A DNA stretch of 20,850 bases. Source: CAZVBV01 sp964509975. GTDB taxonomy: Bacteria > Patescibacteriota > Gracilibacteria > UBA4473. Positions 6,765 to 14,244 of this stretch are shown in pieces. The number at the start of each line of letters is the position of its first letter. Within the stretch, counting starts at the first letter, position 1. The stretch is taken from the NCBI GenBank assembly GCA_964509975.1, contig CAZDZO010000019.1, forward strand, positions 1 to 20,850, in the 5' to 3' direction. A model generated the notes under the pieces. The model had not been told where the DNA came from and ran no database searches. It saw nothing but the letters and a program-made list of their open reading frames with translations. The position numbers were made by a program, and so were the translations under genes.

Positions 6765-7499
6765 ATGATGACAGACTCTGTTCAGTTCTTCGGTATTCTC
6801 AATGTGACTCCTGATAGTTTTTCTGATGGAGGAGAATTTTTAGACAGGGAGAAGGCTCTTAAACACGCTGAAAAGTTAATTCAAGACGGTGCGGATTACA
6901 TAGACGTCGGGGGTGAATCTACACGTCCTGACGCCGAATCTATTGATTCAGATCAAGAATGGGAAAGAGTAGGAGAAATAGTGAAACAACTCTTAAAAAA
7001 ATATCCAGGACAAATATCTCTCGATACGAGAAACGTTGTCACGGCTGAGAAATTCTTGGCTTTCGGGGGAACGATCCTCAACGATGTGTCGGGATTTCAA
7101 GATCCGGCAATGCGCGCTATTGCGCCGAAATTTGAAAAAATAATTCTGATGCATTTTCCGGGAAAGACCGTTGACGAAGTGCATGCTCAACACATCGATT
7201 CAGTTGAAGTTGTCCGAGAAAATCTTCTTCAGCGCAAGGAACTGCTTGTTCAGGCGGGTGTTTCACCTGATTCAATAATCCTCGACCCAGGGATCGGATT
7301 TGGAAAAACAATGGCGTGTAATTGGGAACTGTTGAAATTTGCCGAACTTCTTCCTAATGAAACAATTCTGATCGGACATTCTCGAAAAAGATTCCTGGGG
7401 GAAGATCGTTTTGAAACAGAGCCCAACGTGGAAGCGGGGAATATTGCGATTCAATCGGGTGCTTCTTACTTGCGGGTGCATGAGGGAGAGGCATACTAA
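6765..7499 (+). CDS. folP: Dihydropteroate synthase
   Basis: Condenses pterin pyrophosphate with p-aminobenzoate in folate synthesis. Motifs: NVTPDSFSDGG (pterin loop 1), GGESTRP (loop 2), LDTRN, NDVSG, ILDPGIGFGK and GHSRKRFLG (phosphate-binding Ser-Arg-Lys). It has 244 residues from ATG 6765 (or 243 from 6768), slightly shorter than the usual 260-280. The segment after LMH is compact. A longer frame opens at 6645 but runs through the tmk coding start and the promoter, and the family begins with a strand like VQFFGILNVTPDSF, so 6765/6768 is chosen. UAA is the stop. With folD it supports folate synthesis in this genome. Confidence 0.95.
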   Translation: MMTDSVQFFGILNVTPDSFSDGGEFLDREKALKHAEKLIQDGADYIDVGGESTRPDAESIDSDQEWERVGEIVKQLLKKYPGQISLDTRNVVTAEKFLAFGGTILNDVSGFQDPAMRAIAPKFEKIILMHFPGKTVDEVHAQHIDSVEVVRENLLQRKELLVQAGVSPDSIILDPGIGFGKTMACNWELLKFAELLPNETILIGHSRKRFLGEDRFETEPNVEAGNIAIQSGASYLRVHEGEAY

Positions 7500-7521
7500 G
7501 AAACTAATGTAAAATAATACT

Positions 7522-7683
7522 CGTCATTGTCGCTTGGCGACAATCCTATGAGTTGTTATCGTTTTTGAAGAATACATTGAAGAACTGATGTGAAGATAAT
7601 TCGCGAAACCTGCCCTCGGCTACGCTCGGGGGCTCAAGTTGAACGAGATTGAGTAACAGGATTCCCGCCAAGCGAGGATGACG
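7522..7683. repeat. Palindromic repeat pair (MITE-like), copy 3
   Basis: Left end 7522-7546 has a perfect 8-bp stem ATTGTCGC/GCGACAAT with a TTG loop. Right end 7659-7683 is the inverted relative (minus strand CGTCATCCTCGCTTGGCGGG), whose stem has one mismatch and one wobble. The middle contains a short hairpin (CCCTCGGCTACGCTCGGGGG, about 7613-7632) and no ORF. This fills most of the 306-bp gap between folP and the next gene; the remainder is AT-rich promoter DNA. Confidence 0.65.
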
Positions 7684-7727
7684 GGGGGATGAGGGCTTTT
7701 ACATTCTTCATTCCCCTCGCTATTGGT

Positions 7728-7756
7728 TTGCAACATTTTCAATAATGTGATACAAT
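7728..7756 (+). promoter_or_regulatory. Promoter of the 7806 gene, extended -10
   Basis: -35 TTGCAA (7728-7733), 17-bp spacer, TGA then -10 TACAAT (7751-7756). Confidence 0.55.
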
Positions 7757-7767
7757 AAACAAAAGAT

Positions 7768-7795
7768 TTGACAAGATTTATAAATCTCTTAGTAT
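7768..7795 (+). promoter_or_regulatory. Second candidate promoter with internal palindrome
   Basis: -35 TTGACA (7768-7773), 16-bp spacer, -10-like TAGTAT (7790-7795). A perfect 14-bp palindrome AGATTTATAAATCT (7774-7787) fills the spacer and would suit an operator or just be AT-rich symmetry. Confidence 0.35.
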
Positions 7796-7805
7796 TTCTG
7801 TACTT

Positions 7806-8279
7806 ATGGACACCAATATCAATCGTCTTAATGAAGAAATCAAAAACGTCGAAGGAATCGATGGAGGGGTTGGTGAACTTGATAAAGTACTTGGATCTAA
7901 CACTGAAAAGATTTCAGAGGTAGTTGGAAAGGTTGGAGAGAATGGAAGTTCTCAAGCCAGTACACAACAAAAAGTAGTAAAGACAGTCTCTTTGTTTGAT
8001 AAGATTTCAGATCTTTTGTTTTCTGCGAAGACAAAGGAAATCGTGCTTCCTTCACAGGAAATACAACGAAGACGAGTAGAGCACTCTCTCAAAAAAGAAA
8101 CGAGTAAGCTTCTTCGGAAAGCGAAGAAAATTCAAAAGGCTCGACACTTTTCTGCTCATGCACTTGAGCAAGTCATTCAAGAAATTCGATATTTGCAACG
8201 ACTTATTGCAGAATTGTTCTCGTTTGCTACTGAAAAGCTAGAAGCACTTTACAAACAATACGTTTTACGGGTAGCATAA
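7806..8279 (+). CDS. Hypothetical soluble helical protein
   Basis: 157 residues with no signal peptide or membrane segment, and no family recognised. The N-terminal third (1-58) is polar and Gly/Ser-rich and probably disordered. The C-terminal part (about 75-155) looks helical and strongly basic (EIQRRRVEHSLKKETSKLLRKAKKIQK), ending in a likely coiled coil (YLQRLIAELFSFATEKLEALYKQY). It has its own promoter(s) and a terminator just downstream, so it is a single-gene unit. The basic helical character would suit nucleic-acid or protein binding, but this is a guess. Confidence 0.8.
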   Translation: MDTNINRLNEEIKNVEGIDGGVGELDKVLGSNTEKISEVVGKVGENGSSQASTQQKVVKTVSLFDKISDLLFSAKTKEIVLPSQEIQRRRVEHSLKKETSKLLRKAKKIQKARHFSAHALEQVIQEIRYLQRLIAELFSFATEKLEALYKQYVLRVA

Positions 8280-8299
8280 TTTTTTGACTTTTAGAGGGG

Positions 8300-8329
8300 A
8301 AAGCGTTACGTTTTAGGACGCTTTTTTTG
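8300..8329 (+). terminator. Intrinsic terminator
   Basis: Stem AAAGCGT (8300-8306) / ACGCTTT (8318-8324), 11-base loop, then a T-run to 8328. It lies 20 bp after the stop of the 7806 gene. Confidence 0.75.
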
Positions 8330-8340
8330 TAAAAATAAAC

Positions 8341-9795
8341 ATGAAAAAAATCTTCGTTATCCTTCTCGGACTCTCACTTGTGGGAGCTTTCTTTACAGCT
8401 TCAACTTTTGCTGCAAACAGGTCGTATAGTTTTAGGGGGTCAGGAAGTGGATATTACAAACATATAGAAAAATATTCTCAAACAAATAAACAAACGCGTT
8501 TGCCGAGATATTCTTCACGAAGTCGTGCGACTCGTTCTAATTGGAATTTGCTTCAAAAAAGAAATACCGATTCAAGAAAAACAACAGAACGTCGTGTTTC
8601 TACTCGTTCACGAGGAGGAGCTTTTGCCACGTCAGCAGGACAAACAGCAGTAACACAATCGATACGAAGTATGAAGGATTCGTTTGAATCTTTTTCTGCT
8701 CAAAATATTGCTTTCAACATTGATTTGCCAGAAGCCTTTTCAGCAAATTCAGATATGCTTGAATGGGAGTCTGGAGAAATGTCCTTTAAAAATGGAAATG
8801 CAAGAGTGACTCTCAAAGCAACAGGAGATCGTTGTGACGGAGGGATTACCTTTGTGAGACAGTGTTTGAAAAATGCTTCGGATGCCGCTTTAAAGAATTT
8901 TAAGACAGAACTCCCGCGTATGGTACTGCGTCGAAATGAAAGTATTTCACTCGACGGAAATAAAGTGCAACTTCAAAAAGAAAATATGGGGCAATATGTC
9001 GATCTTTATGCTCGTGAATATGGAGCGGGGCAATTGACTTTCTTTGATCCAACAAATGAATTTGTTTGGGTGTTGCAGATTATTGATCCGGGAAACAAAA
9101 CAAAATTGCTCAGTAATAATAGAGATTTAAATAAGATTTTTACGTCATTGACACAAAAAACGGTTATTAGTAGTAAAACATCACGTACTCTTTTGAGTAC
9201 GCTTTTTGGATCACGCAATAGAAGTACGAGTACAAACACATTAAGAAAGGCGCCTTCATACTTTGGAACGAACTCAATGCAGTCTTTTATGGCAGAAGAG
9301 GTTCCTTTTAAACTCAACCTTCCGGATGGATTTGAATTGCTTTCAGATACGCTCGATAAAAGTATGGGAGAAATGAGTTTTCAAAAGGGGGGTGAACTTC
9401 TTGAAATTACGGCCACTGAAACGGTTTGTAATAGTCAAACATCACGACTCTTACAACGATGTATTGAAGCAGAAGCAAAGACGTTTAAAAAGGCTCTCCA
9501 AGCCGAATTTCCTAATGCAAAAATTTTGCAAGATGAGAACATGCAAGTGCAGCTCACGGATGTTTCAAGCCAAGCACAAAACTTTCGTCGATCATCCGCT
9601 TTTAAAAGTCATATTGGACGTATTATTATTCTCCGAGATGCAGGAGCGAGAATGGGATACTTTGTTTTTCCTGAACCTAATAATGGATATATCTGGGCAG
9701 TGCGTATGGAAGCCCCAGAGGATAAAGATGCTTTTTTGAATGACATTCGTCAAAAAACTAAAATTCTCAATTCGTTCTTCTTTGAAACAGAATAA
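8341..9795 (+). CDS. Secreted protein with two copies of an unrecognised domain
   Basis: 484 residues. A signal peptide occupies 1-24 (MKK, hydrophobic core, TFA-AN). A basic Ser/Arg/Tyr-rich linker (about 25-95) contains repeated RS/SR, YSS and TR pairs. Two similar domains follow, about 120-275 and 318-480. Each opens with a strand like FNIDLPEAF / FKLNLPDGF and a GEMSF motif, then carries a cysteine pair (C-x9-C, C-x10-C), then K-x-F-K and a late aromatic strand (FVWVLQI / YIWAVRM). The paired cysteines suggest a disulfide outside the membrane. The same domain occurs once in the next gene. The general look (LPxGF start, about 150 residues) recalls PsbP/DUF1795-like folds, unproven. Start ATG 8341 follows a terminator closely, so the promoter is unclear. 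Confidence 0.85.
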   Translation: MKKIFVILLGLSLVGAFFTASTFAANRSYSFRGSGSGYYKHIEKYSQTNKQTRLPRYSSRSRATRSNWNLLQKRNTDSRKTTERRVSTRSRGGAFATSAGQTAVTQSIRSMKDSFESFSAQNIAFNIDLPEAFSANSDMLEWESGEMSFKNGNARVTLKATGDRCDGGITFVRQCLKNASDAALKNFKTELPRMVLRRNESISLDGNKVQLQKENMGQYVDLYAREYGAGQLTFFDPTNEFVWVLQIIDPGNKTKLLSNNRDLNKIFTSLTQKTVISSKTSRTLLSTLFGSRNRSTSTNTLRKAPSYFGTNSMQSFMAEEVPFKLNLPDGFELLSDTLDKSMGEMSFQKGGELLEITATETVCNSQTSRLLQRCIEAEAKTFKKALQAEFPNAKILQDENMQVQLTDVSSQAQNFRRSSAFKSHIGRIIILRDAGARMGYFVFPEPNNGYIWAVRMEAPEDKDAFLNDIRQKTKILNSFFFETE

Positions 9796-9815
9796 CGTTT
9801 TTTTGAGAAAAAAGC

Positions 9816-9844
9816 TTGACAAAAAAATGTTTTTCATTTAAAAG
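9816..9844 (+). promoter_or_regulatory. Candidate promoter for the 9924 gene
   Basis: -35 TTGACA (9816-9821), 17-bp spacer, -10-like TAAAAG (9839-9844). A TATACT at 9888-9893 is an alternative -10 nearer the start but lacks a good -35. Confidence 0.35.
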
Positions 9845-9923
9845 TCTCATTGAAATAAAAAAAGAAACAAAAAAATACCATTAAAGATATACTCTTTAGT
9901 GACGAAATTTCTTTTTCTTTATC

Positions 9924-10811
9924 ATGAAAAAAACACTCGCACTCGGTCTCGGTTTGGCTCTTATCGGAGCTTCAGTAATCTCATTCACAAATGCATCACG
10001 AGATGCGTATCATGTGTACATGTACCAACAAGGAAGAGCAACACATGCTCCTTCTGATCCACAATTTAAACAACGACCTTTTTCTCGAAGAATGGGAGCG
10101 TATACAAACACTAGAACATTCCGACGAGACACAGAGCGTTACGGAGTAAATCCTTCTCAAAATACACGATATCCACAAAATGACATCCGAAATCGAGGAG
10201 CTATTTCTCGATCACGACTTGAAACAGAAAACTATCGATTACTTCGACCTTCAACCGGTCGTATCATCGGACAAACACAATTAAACTCTCATCGAAAAGC
10301 TCCTATAAACTTAAAAGCAGAAAAAGATACCGTTGTGAAGTTTGTAACGTACGAAAATGAAAAATTTTCAATGGAACTTCCATTCGGATGGAGAGCTAGT
10401 GGAGAAGATTCTCACACCTTTGTTCATCCACGATCAGATTACAATGTTTCTGTGAAATATCTTGAAGAAGCATGTGAAGGAAGCGGATTTATGGCTTGTG
10501 CGATCACTCTTTCAAAAGATTTGAACCATAAAAATCCAGCTGAAAAAATTGCTATTACTGGATCTATTAAACGACAATCTCATTTTTATGGAACGGTTCT
10601 TCATGAATCACTTCAAACACGAACCTACACTGAAAGTTTTCCAGCAGAAATAGCCGGTAAAAATATTTATATTTCTCGACAGATTGTGGCTGATTTATCA
10701 GGAGGTGTTTACATTGTTGAAACACAAACAGCACTTGAAAATGCTTCTAAATTCTTGGAAATAAGTCGAAACATTTTTGATTCTTTTCAAGTATTCCCTT
10801 TAGAGAAATAA
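9924..10811 (+). CDS. Secreted protein, one copy of the same domain
   Basis: 295 residues. The signal peptide is about 1-25 (MKKTLALGLGLALIGASVIS, then FTNA-SR). A long Arg/Tyr/Gln-rich linker follows (about 26-130; many RR, TRT and RYPQN-like pieces). One domain covers about 142-293: FSMELPFGW start, Cys pair C-x7-C (ACEGSGFMAC), and a late VYIVETQTAL strand. It is clearly related in layout to both domains of the preceding protein, so the two genes look like a tandem duplication followed by domain gain or loss. It ends at a strong terminator. Function is unknown; export to the cell surface or medium is expected. Confidence 0.85.
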   Translation: MKKTLALGLGLALIGASVISFTNASRDAYHVYMYQQGRATHAPSDPQFKQRPFSRRMGAYTNTRTFRRDTERYGVNPSQNTRYPQNDIRNRGAISRSRLETENYRLLRPSTGRIIGQTQLNSHRKAPINLKAEKDTVVKFVTYENEKFSMELPFGWRASGEDSHTFVHPRSDYNVSVKYLEEACEGSGFMACAITLSKDLNHKNPAEKIAITGSIKRQSHFYGTVLHESLQTRTYTESFPAEIAGKNIYISRQIVADLSGGVYIVETQTALENASKFLEISRNIFDSFQVFPLEK

Positions 10812-10832
10812 TTTTTGACAGTAAATCTACTG

Positions 10833-10863
10833 AAAAAGACCCCGCATTGCGGGGTCTTTTTTT
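10833..10863 (+). terminator. Strong intrinsic terminator
   Basis: 13-bp stem AAAAAGACCCCGC / GCGGGGTCTTTTT around an ATT loop, ending in T7. It would work in both directions. Confidence 0.92.
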
Positions 10864-10932
10864 ATGTGACGCTTGAAAAAAATACGTTTTCTGAAAGAAT
10901 AAGGCTGTTGGGAACGTATTACTTTTTAGAAA

Positions 10933-12816
10933 ATGAAAAACAAAAAAATAACTATCGCTTTGGTTTCTTTTATTGTGATGGCGCTTGTTGGCATATCTAC
11001 CGCTGAAGCAATCACGTATTCGGAAAGTTCTAATTATTGGCAGACGTGGATTAATAAGTTAACTAGTAAAACAAATACTACCACTCGCTATAGATCTTCT
11101 CGGCGACGATCAGTGAATTGGGGAGCAGGGTATTATCGTTCCAAAAATAGAAGTGCCACATCGGTTCCTACAAGTAGTATTCCTTATCGGACGAAATCGA
11201 CTTATCCAACCTATACGAAACGGTCCACAAATACCACTACGCGCCCTGTGAAATCAAAATATGTATTAAGTGTGAGTGCGAATTCTACAGAACAGGAGCA
11301 AATAATTTCAACGATTGATCAGATGCCGATACGAGTATTCCAATTGGGAGTAAATAATAAAAGCACGGTGCGATCAGGGAGTTTCGCAGAAGCATTGAAA
11401 CTGAATACGATGACATTCCAAATGTTCTCAAATACGGGTGTTGCCGCAGATCCTCGGATGTTTGAACTTGGAGTTTCCCTACAAAACAGTACGAAGGATC
11501 CCACCTATTTTGAATTTGATCGAAATGGAAAAGTAACTATTAAATTTCATAATGCCCGCGTTGCCAAAGGAGAAGGACTGGAATTTGCTATTGACGTTCG
11601 TGTAGAAAATCCAGCCAATACGCCTCGTATTCCAGGAGCTTTTAAATTAAGAATGTTGAGATCAACGGCAACGACAGAATCGGGCGGAAAATCTGTTAAG
11701 CCACAGATTATAAAAAACAATATTTCAGACAGGATTGTCTTTAATCCTGGGGCACAAGTGTCGGTAGGGGAAACGCCTGTGGTCAGTACCACGCCAACGT
11801 CTTCAAAAATTTCCGGAAGAATTGTTTCTTCAGGAGAAAGTGTCTATGCACTTGCTCTTAATTTTGAAGCACATTACGACGACATGTTGATTAAAGAAAT
11901 AATCGTTCGAAATCAACTCGGAGGGAATGATATTGATAAATATGTGAGTGCGATATATGCCATTGACACCGTTTCTGGAAAGACGCTTGGACAGACGAAG
12001 TTTACGCAAGGGAAAGCTATTTTTCGTTTTTTTAGTCCGGTGCGTGTGAACAGAGAACAAGCGCGTCATATTGGGTTTCAGATTCGGTTGAACAATACAG
12101 TTGATACGGGACGATATGACACACGATTCCGACTGGATGTTTCCCCTGCAGATGTTGTAGTACAAGGAATTGGGGCAGGACGAGAATTATCTGATAGTTC
12201 CAAAAACTTCTCTACAAATACACACACGTTTCTTGCGGTTCAATCGGGAGGAGGAATTGAAATTACTGATTCAGAAATACAGCCCAATGGATTTTCTGCT
12301 ACAGAAAACATGGAGCGTGTGTATCGATTTAAAATACTTAATCCAGATGACAAAGAAATTTCGGTTGGTCGGCTCTCTTTTGATGTTCGATTATCAGGGG
12401 TAAGTTATTCAGGAGGGATATCTTTAGATGATTTTGAACTCAAACAAATCCTTCGAAATAGAGAAGTGGAAGGAGGGGCATTTGAACCAACAGCGATCTC
12501 GGGAAATGTGATAACTTTTGATGCCGGAACAGAATTTTATATTCCGCGACACGGAGAAGTTGAATTTGCTCTTAAAGCGAATCTAGTGGATCTTTCTGGA
12601 GGAAATTTAGATATGGATTCTGTTTCTGTACAAATACTCGGAGACTCAACGCTTTCAACCGGAACATTATCTTCTGTTCGATCAGGGAATGCGCGATTTA
12701 TTTGGTCAGATCATTCTGGTCGCCCACATACACTCAATTCTATGGATTGGTTGTCAGGATATTTAATAACCGGAACTCCTTCAAACAGAAAAATAAATTA
12801 TCGAGATGGACGGTGA
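10933..12816 (+). CDS. Secreted multi-domain beta-sandwich protein
   Basis: 627 residues. The signal peptide is 1-26 (MKNKKITIALVSF core, AEA-I). A Ser/Thr/Arg/Tyr-rich linker (about 30-110) resembles those of the two preceding genes. Three beta-rich segments follow, roughly 113-260, 290-440 and 445-600, each with alternating hydrophobic strands and a LxF-x-V style core (ALKLNTMTFQMF; YALALNFEAHY; VGRLSFDVRL). The end has an aromatic block (RFIWSDHSGRPHTLNSMDWLSGY, 22 residues from about 589) that, from memory, is like C-terminal parts of CPR surface proteins. No cysteine pair domain and no sortase motif were found. Its own terminator precedes it. A structural surface or pilus-like role is inferred only. 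Confidence 0.85.
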   Translation: MKNKKITIALVSFIVMALVGISTAEAITYSESSNYWQTWINKLTSKTNTTTRYRSSRRRSVNWGAGYYRSKNRSATSVPTSSIPYRTKSTYPTYTKRSTNTTTRPVKSKYVLSVSANSTEQEQIISTIDQMPIRVFQLGVNNKSTVRSGSFAEALKLNTMTFQMFSNTGVAADPRMFELGVSLQNSTKDPTYFEFDRNGKVTIKFHNARVAKGEGLEFAIDVRVENPANTPRIPGAFKLRMLRSTATTESGGKSVKPQIIKNNISDRIVFNPGAQVSVGETPVVSTTPTSSKISGRIVSSGESVYALALNFEAHYDDMLIKEIIVRNQLGGNDIDKYVSAIYAIDTVSGKTLGQTKFTQGKAIFRFFSPVRVNREQARHIGFQIRLNNTVDTGRYDTRFRLDVSPADVVVQGIGAGRELSDSSKNFSTNTHTFLAVQSGGGIEITDSEIQPNGFSATENMERVYRFKILNPDDKEISVGRLSFDVRLSGVSYSGGISLDDFELKQILRNREVEGGAFEPTAISGNVITFDAGTEFYIPRHGEVEFALKANLVDLSGGNLDMDSVSVQILGDSTLSTGTLSSVRSGNARFIWSDHSGRPHTLNSMDWLSGYLITGTPSNRKINYRDGR

Positions 12817-12846
12817 GATAATGAATAGTGAATAATAAAAAAAGAA

Positions 12847-12865
12847 ATTTTTGCGAAGCAAAAAT
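12847..12865 (+). terminator. Weak AT-rich hairpin after the 10933 gene
   Basis: Perfect 8-bp stem ATTTTTGC / GCAAAAAT with a GAA loop, with no T-run after it. It is flanked by AT repeats (AATGAATAGTGAATAAT before, ATTAATCATTAATCATTC after) that are partly inverted relatives of each other and recur before the 14245 gene. Confidence 0.4.
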
Positions 12866-12904
12866 GTAAATATTAATCATTAATCATTCTTCATTATTTG
12901 TCCC

Positions 12905-12933
12905 TTGTGAAACCGCTTTATCTGTGGTATAAT
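12905..12933 (+). promoter_or_regulatory. Promoter of the 12953 gene, extended -10
   Basis: -35 TTGTGA (12905-12910), 17-bp spacer, TGG then a perfect -10 TATAAT (12928-12933). Almost the same promoter occurs at 17327-17355. AAGGAGA (12934-12940) follows at once, but it lies around the predicted start site, so it may not be in the transcript. Confidence 0.75.
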
Positions 12934-12952
12934 AAGGAGAAGTATTTAAATT

Positions 12953-14098
12953 ATGGCACTCAAGAAATTCCACTTTGAAGTGATTTCAAAAGAAGGGAAA
13001 ACCCTTTCTGGATTTTTATTTTCAGAGAGCGTTGAAGCGGCTCGATCAAAATTGCAATCAGAGGGGAATGCTGTTTTGTCACTGGATTTGTATAAAGCAG
13101 AAGAGAAAGAAAATTCAGATTTGCAGGAATTTGAATTCAAAGCACTTGCTTCGAATGGTCGTGTTGTAAAAGGGGAAATTGAGGCAGAAACACAATATGT
13201 TGCTTATCGAAAATTGCGATTGGAATATGATTTTCAATTAGACTATTTGGTGCTCAAGAATCTTCCTTTTGAACAAAAGGAGTCCCTCAAAAAACAGTCG
13301 ATTAATCCAGAATTAGCGCTTTTGTTTGAAAAAGATGAGGAGATAAAGAAAAAAAAGAAAAAAGAAAAAAAGGTGAAAAAAGGGCGTGTGGAACAAATGC
13401 TAGAGGACAGAAAGGATGAAATGCGTTTCTTGCAGGCAGAAACAGAAGTAATTGTACAAACGGTAAAACAACTTCTTATAGATCATGCACAGCATCTTAA
13501 TTCAGCGAAGAAACGAGATATTCAAGATAATCTTGATCGGCTTTCTCGATTGAGACATTCCAGTTCCATCAATCATCTGGAACAAATTATGAAACGGATT
13601 TTCAAGAAATTAAGAAGTGATAACTTGTTTATCTTTACCGAAGAAAATATTCTTGAAGTAGAACAAAGCCAAAAGGAAATTAAAAGAGTAGTGCGAAAAT
13701 TAGAATTAGAACTGAAAAAAGGATTGTCAAAAGTTCAGGTGGGGGATCTTGAGAAATTAACCAAAGTTTTTCAAGCTGGTGTGGTGAGTAAGGTTCTCGT
13801 GACGGTGTATTGGGGGTTTGTGTTTTTACTAGTCATGCTTCTTAGTTTTTGGGTTTTGCACGGAGTGAAATTCTTTTTTGGAAAAGATATTGAAAAGATA
13901 AATTTCTATTTTTCATCAAATTCTTTGTGGTTTTTGACGGGAATGTCTGCCATTGTGGTTGGATTTTTTGCTTTCGATGTCTTTGCTCGTACAAAACCAC
14001 TGACTCTTGCAAAACGAATTATTTTGTATGGAATCGGTTTTGGAGTTTTGGCTGTTTTTACGCTTCAATTTCCAGCACTCTTTTTCTGGACACGGTAA
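12953..14098 (+). CDS. Membrane protein with tandem PilC/GspF-like N-terminal motifs
   Basis: 381 residues. Two copies of a roughly 42-residue motif (about 4-46 and 62-104) match the start of type II secretion/type IV pilus F proteins: F-x-F/Y...G+x-x-x-G-x-x-x-x-x-S/A...A...L. Compare FHFEVISKEGKTLSGFLFSE with FEFKALASNGRVVKGEIEAE. A lysine-rich stretch (about 130-145) and a long helical, probably coiled-coil region (150-275) follow, then three membrane segments (about 281-302, 322-342, 352-377). The normal PilC body of two T2SF repeats is absent. It may be an inner-membrane adaptor of a pilus or secretion machine. No other pilus gene is in the window. Confidence 0.75.
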   Translation: MALKKFHFEVISKEGKTLSGFLFSESVEAARSKLQSEGNAVLSLDLYKAEEKENSDLQEFEFKALASNGRVVKGEIEAETQYVAYRKLRLEYDFQLDYLVLKNLPFEQKESLKKQSINPELALLFEKDEEIKKKKKKEKKVKKGRVEQMLEDRKDEMRFLQAETEVIVQTVKQLLIDHAQHLNSAKKRDIQDNLDRLSRLRHSSSINHLEQIMKRIFKKLRSDNLFIFTEENILEVEQSQKEIKRVVRKLELELKKGLSKVQVGDLEKLTKVFQAGVVSKVLVTVYWGFVFLLVMLLSFWVLHGVKFFFGKDIEKINFYFSSNSLWFLTGMSAIVVGFFAFDVFARTKPLTLAKRIILYGIGFGVLAVFTLQFPALFFWTR

Positions 14099-14209
14099 TC
14101 AGTCTGCAGTTTGTAGTTTTTTGTTTTTAAAAGGTTTTTTTCTGGTTGTTCAAGAGTTGAAAAATAGGGAAGGAGAGAAGAAGGAAAGCTTATCCTAGGT
14201 TCTAATAAT

Positions 14210-14244
14210 AATTCTTCATTGTTCATTCTTCATTAATCATTAAT
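14210..14244 (+). repeat. AT-rich TTCATT/AATCATTAAT repeat before the Lgt-like gene
   Basis: Short reiterated units (CTTCATT, GTTCATT, CTTCATT, AATCATTAAT) run up to the start codon at 14245. The units CATTCTTCATT and ATTAATCATTAAT also occur at 12873-12898. The rest of the 146-bp gap shows nothing recognisable. Confidence 0.45.

Noticed and set aside
4127..7683. CRISPR array
   Set aside because: The repeats are palindromic, occur in both orientations and at irregular spacing of 90 to over 1000 bp, and no cas gene is present.
10815..11006. 63-codon frame before the secreted beta protein
   Set aside because: It runs through the strong terminator and the signal-peptide coding region in another frame.
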